From the NCBI GenBank assembly GCA_013154075.1, contig JAADDG010000012.1, positions 1 through 7,467 of the forward strand: 7,467 nt of DNA. The letters run 5' to 3'. The notes below the pieces were generated by a model, which searched no databases, had not been told where the DNA came from, and saw only the letters and a list, made by a program, of their open reading frames with translations. Numbering within the stretch: position 1 is the first letter of the stretch; the number at the start of each line of letters is the position of its first letter. This DNA is from Campylobacterota bacterium. GTDB taxonomy: Bacteria; Campylobacterota; Campylobacteria; Campylobacterales; JAADDG01. Shown piece by piece: positions 5,876 to 7,467 of the stretch. Both the position numbers and the translations under genes were made by a program.

Positions 5876-7467
5876 ATAGAAAAAGTATTTAAAGACAATC
5901 TTTTAGACTCTTTACTCCTTTTTGCAAAACTATACAATATTCCTTTGAAAAAGGAGGAGATTTTATCATCTTTACCGATTGATAAAGAGAATCCCTCCCT
6001 GCTCTCCTCCGCTACGGCCCTATCTCCCAATTTCGAGAAAGCGGCCAAAATAGCGGGTTTCAATTCCAAACTCATAAAAGAACCGCTTGAGAAAATATCT
6101 CCTCTCTTCTTACCGGTCATTTTGATTTTAAAGGACGCTAAAAGCGTAATTTTAAAAGAGATAGATCACAAAAATAAAAAAGCCGTCATTTTGATACCGG
6201 AAGTGGAAGGCGAAGAGGAGATCGATTTAGAAAAACTAAAAAACGAATATTCGGGTTTTGCGATACTTTTGAAAAAAGAGCTAAAATATAAAGATCCGAA
6301 AGCAAAAAATTTGGCCAAAAAATATAAACACTGGTTTTGGTCCGTTATCTGGAAATATAGAAAAATTTATGCCGACGTTTTGCTCGCCTCGTTTTTGGTA
6401 AATCTTTTCGTATTAGCCATTCCTCTTTTTACAAGAAACGTTTACGATAGAGTCATCCCGAACAACGCTACCGAAACTCTTTGGGCTTTTGCTATCGGAG
6501 TGATAATTATTTTGATTTTAGATGCTATTCTTAAATATCTTAGAACCTACTTCTTAGAGCTCGCCGGTAAAAAAAGCGATATTTTAATGTCCTCGGCTAT
6601 TTTCGAAAAAGTTTTAAACCTAAATTTAGAGCATAAACCTCTATCCGTAGGATCCTTCGCAAATAATCTAAAAGAGTTCGAGACAATCAGAGCCTTTTTC
6701 AACGCCTCTTCAATCTCGGCTATCATAGATTTACCGTTTGTTTTCATATTTTTGGCAGCTATCTACTATTTTGGAGGCTCTTTGGTAATTATTCCGATAA
6801 TTACGATAATTATTTTGCTAATTTTTACTCTCATAGTTAGAAAGCCTCTTCAAAAAAGTATAGAAGAGAGCTACCACGTAGCGAGTGAAAAAAGCTCCAT
6901 TTTGATAGAATTTTTATCGGCACTCGAAACTATAAAATCCTTCGCATCTCAAAACTTCTCCCAACACGCTTATGAGGAGATAACGGCCGATCTTGCTCAA
7001 AAGGGTATGAAAACAAAACTTCTATCGGGCCTCATATCAACAGCCACATCCTTTTTGATTCAGCTAAATACGGTACTTGTAATAATTTATGGAGTATATT
7101 TGATAAAAAACGAAGAGCTTACGATGGGATCTTTGATAGCTTGTACGATTTTGGCCTCAAGATCCATAGCGCCATTTGGACAGGTAGCCTCTTTGATATC
7201 GAATTACGAGCATACAAAAACGGCTTACGATACCCTAAACGAAATAATGAATCTTCCAAACGAACGAGAAGAGAACAAAACTTACATAAACCCCAAAAAT
7301 ATAAGAGGAGAAATCACTTTCAAAAACGTAACCTTCTCCTATCCCGGCCAAAAAGAGCCCGCTTTAAATAACGTCTCATTCACTATCAAACCAAAAGAGA
7401 AAGTAGCCGTTATAGGCAAAATGGGCTCCGGAAAAAGCACCATCGAAAAATTGATACTAAAACTATA
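5876..7467 (+). CDS. Type I secretion ABC permease/ATPase (LapB/HlyB type), 3'-truncated by the window
   Basis: The frame runs to the window end, giving 530 codons of an expected roughly 700. Domain order, numbered from ATA 5876: a C39-like N-terminal domain (about 8-130) in which the peptidase Cys position appears to be Ser12 (LLDSLLLFAKLY), so no leader cleavage is expected. The ABC membrane domain follows (about 160-440), with membrane segments near 166-185, 203-222, 283-321 (two, starting with the family's DLPF motif) and 385-411. The nucleotide-binding domain starts near 478 with GEITFKNVTFSYP and shows Walker A GKMGSGKST (514-522). Signature, Walker B and H-loop lie beyond the window. 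This architecture fits transporters of large C-terminal-signal substrates such as RTX adhesins or toxins. No ATG, GTG, TTG or CTG start exists between the upstream in-frame stop (5852-5854) and TTG 5945. That TTG would remove the conserved first helix, so ATA 5876, 5 nt after AGAGG (5866-5870), is taken as the start. The gene follows the TolC-type gene by 11 bp in the same operon. Confidence 0.88.
   Translation, partial: MEKVFKDNLLDSLLLFAKLYNIPLKKEEILSSLPIDKENPSLLSSATALSPNFEKAAKIAGFNSKLIKEPLEKISPLFLPVILILKDAKSVILKEIDHKNKKAVILIPEVEGEEEIDLEKLKNEYSGFAILLKKELKYKDPKAKNLAKKYKHWFWSVIWKYRKIYADVLLASFLVNLFVLAIPLFTRNVYDRVIPNNATETLWAFAIGVIIILILDAILKYLRTYFLELAGKKSDILMSSAIFEKVLNLNLEHKPLSVGSFANNLKEFETIRAFFNASSISAIIDLPFVFIFLAAIYYFGGSLVIIPIITIIILLIFTLIVRKPLQKSIEESYHVASEKSSILIEFLSALETIKSFASQNFSQHAYEEITADLAQKGMKTKLLSGLISTATSFLIQLNTVLVIIYGVYLIKNEELTMGSLIACTILASRSIAPFGQVASLISNYEHTKTAYDTLNEIMNLPNEREENKTYINPKNIRGEITFKNVTFSYPGQKEPALNNVSFTIKPKEKVAVIGKMGSGKSTIEKLILKL

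Noticed and set aside
5599..6120. Minus-strand open frame of 173 codons
   Set aside because: It lies opposite the end of the TolC-type gene and the start of the ABC transporter gene, both well supported by family motifs, and its translation shows no recognisable domain.
7141..7371. Plus-strand open frame of 76 codons near the right edge
   Set aside because: It is an out-of-frame shadow of the ABC transporter, whose own frame is continuous to the window end.

Overview
The window is AT-rich, with AGA and ATA codons dominating and very A/T-rich intergenic DNA with Campylobacter-style -10 elements. Together with the protein families this suggests a member of the Campylobacterota, plausibly one of the environmental (vent or sulfur-cycle) lineages. 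This is an inference from composition and gene style; no rRNA or other marker gene is present.

Layout. (1) Positions 1-2693, plus strand: three tightly overlapping genes. The first is the 3' part of a large protein with a right-handed beta-helix. The second is a VTC/CYTH-like domain protein of the polyphosphate polymerase family. The third is a small exported protein of unknown function. (2) Positions 2696-3352, minus strand: an unrecognised lipoprotein that converges on the first operon with only 2 bp between stop codons. (3) Positions 3556-4137, plus strand: a small FMN nitroreductase-family protein with its own promoter, followed by an A/T-rich hairpin terminator. (4) Positions 4138-4502: a non-coding stretch with several short inverted repeats and a good sigma70-type promoter. 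(5) Positions 4503-7467, plus strand: a type I secretion operon made of a TolC-family outer-membrane channel and an ABC permease/ATPase with a degenerate C39 domain. The ABC gene runs off the window just after its Walker A motif.

How the genes work together. The TolC-like and LapB/HlyB-like proteins would form the outer-membrane channel and inner-membrane pump of a type I secretion system. The periplasmic adaptor and the substrate are not in the window and may lie downstream. The first operon pairs a VTC-family enzyme with a probable surface beta-helix protein and a small secreted protein. From recalled gene neighbourhoods, VTC-domain genes often sit beside CotH-kinase-type genes, so the truncated first gene may be the tail of such a protein, but its kinase domain is not visible here.

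The least ordinary points are the apparent AUA start codon of the ABC transporter gene, the VTC / beta-helix / small exported protein operon, and the repeat-rich region upstream of the secretion operon.
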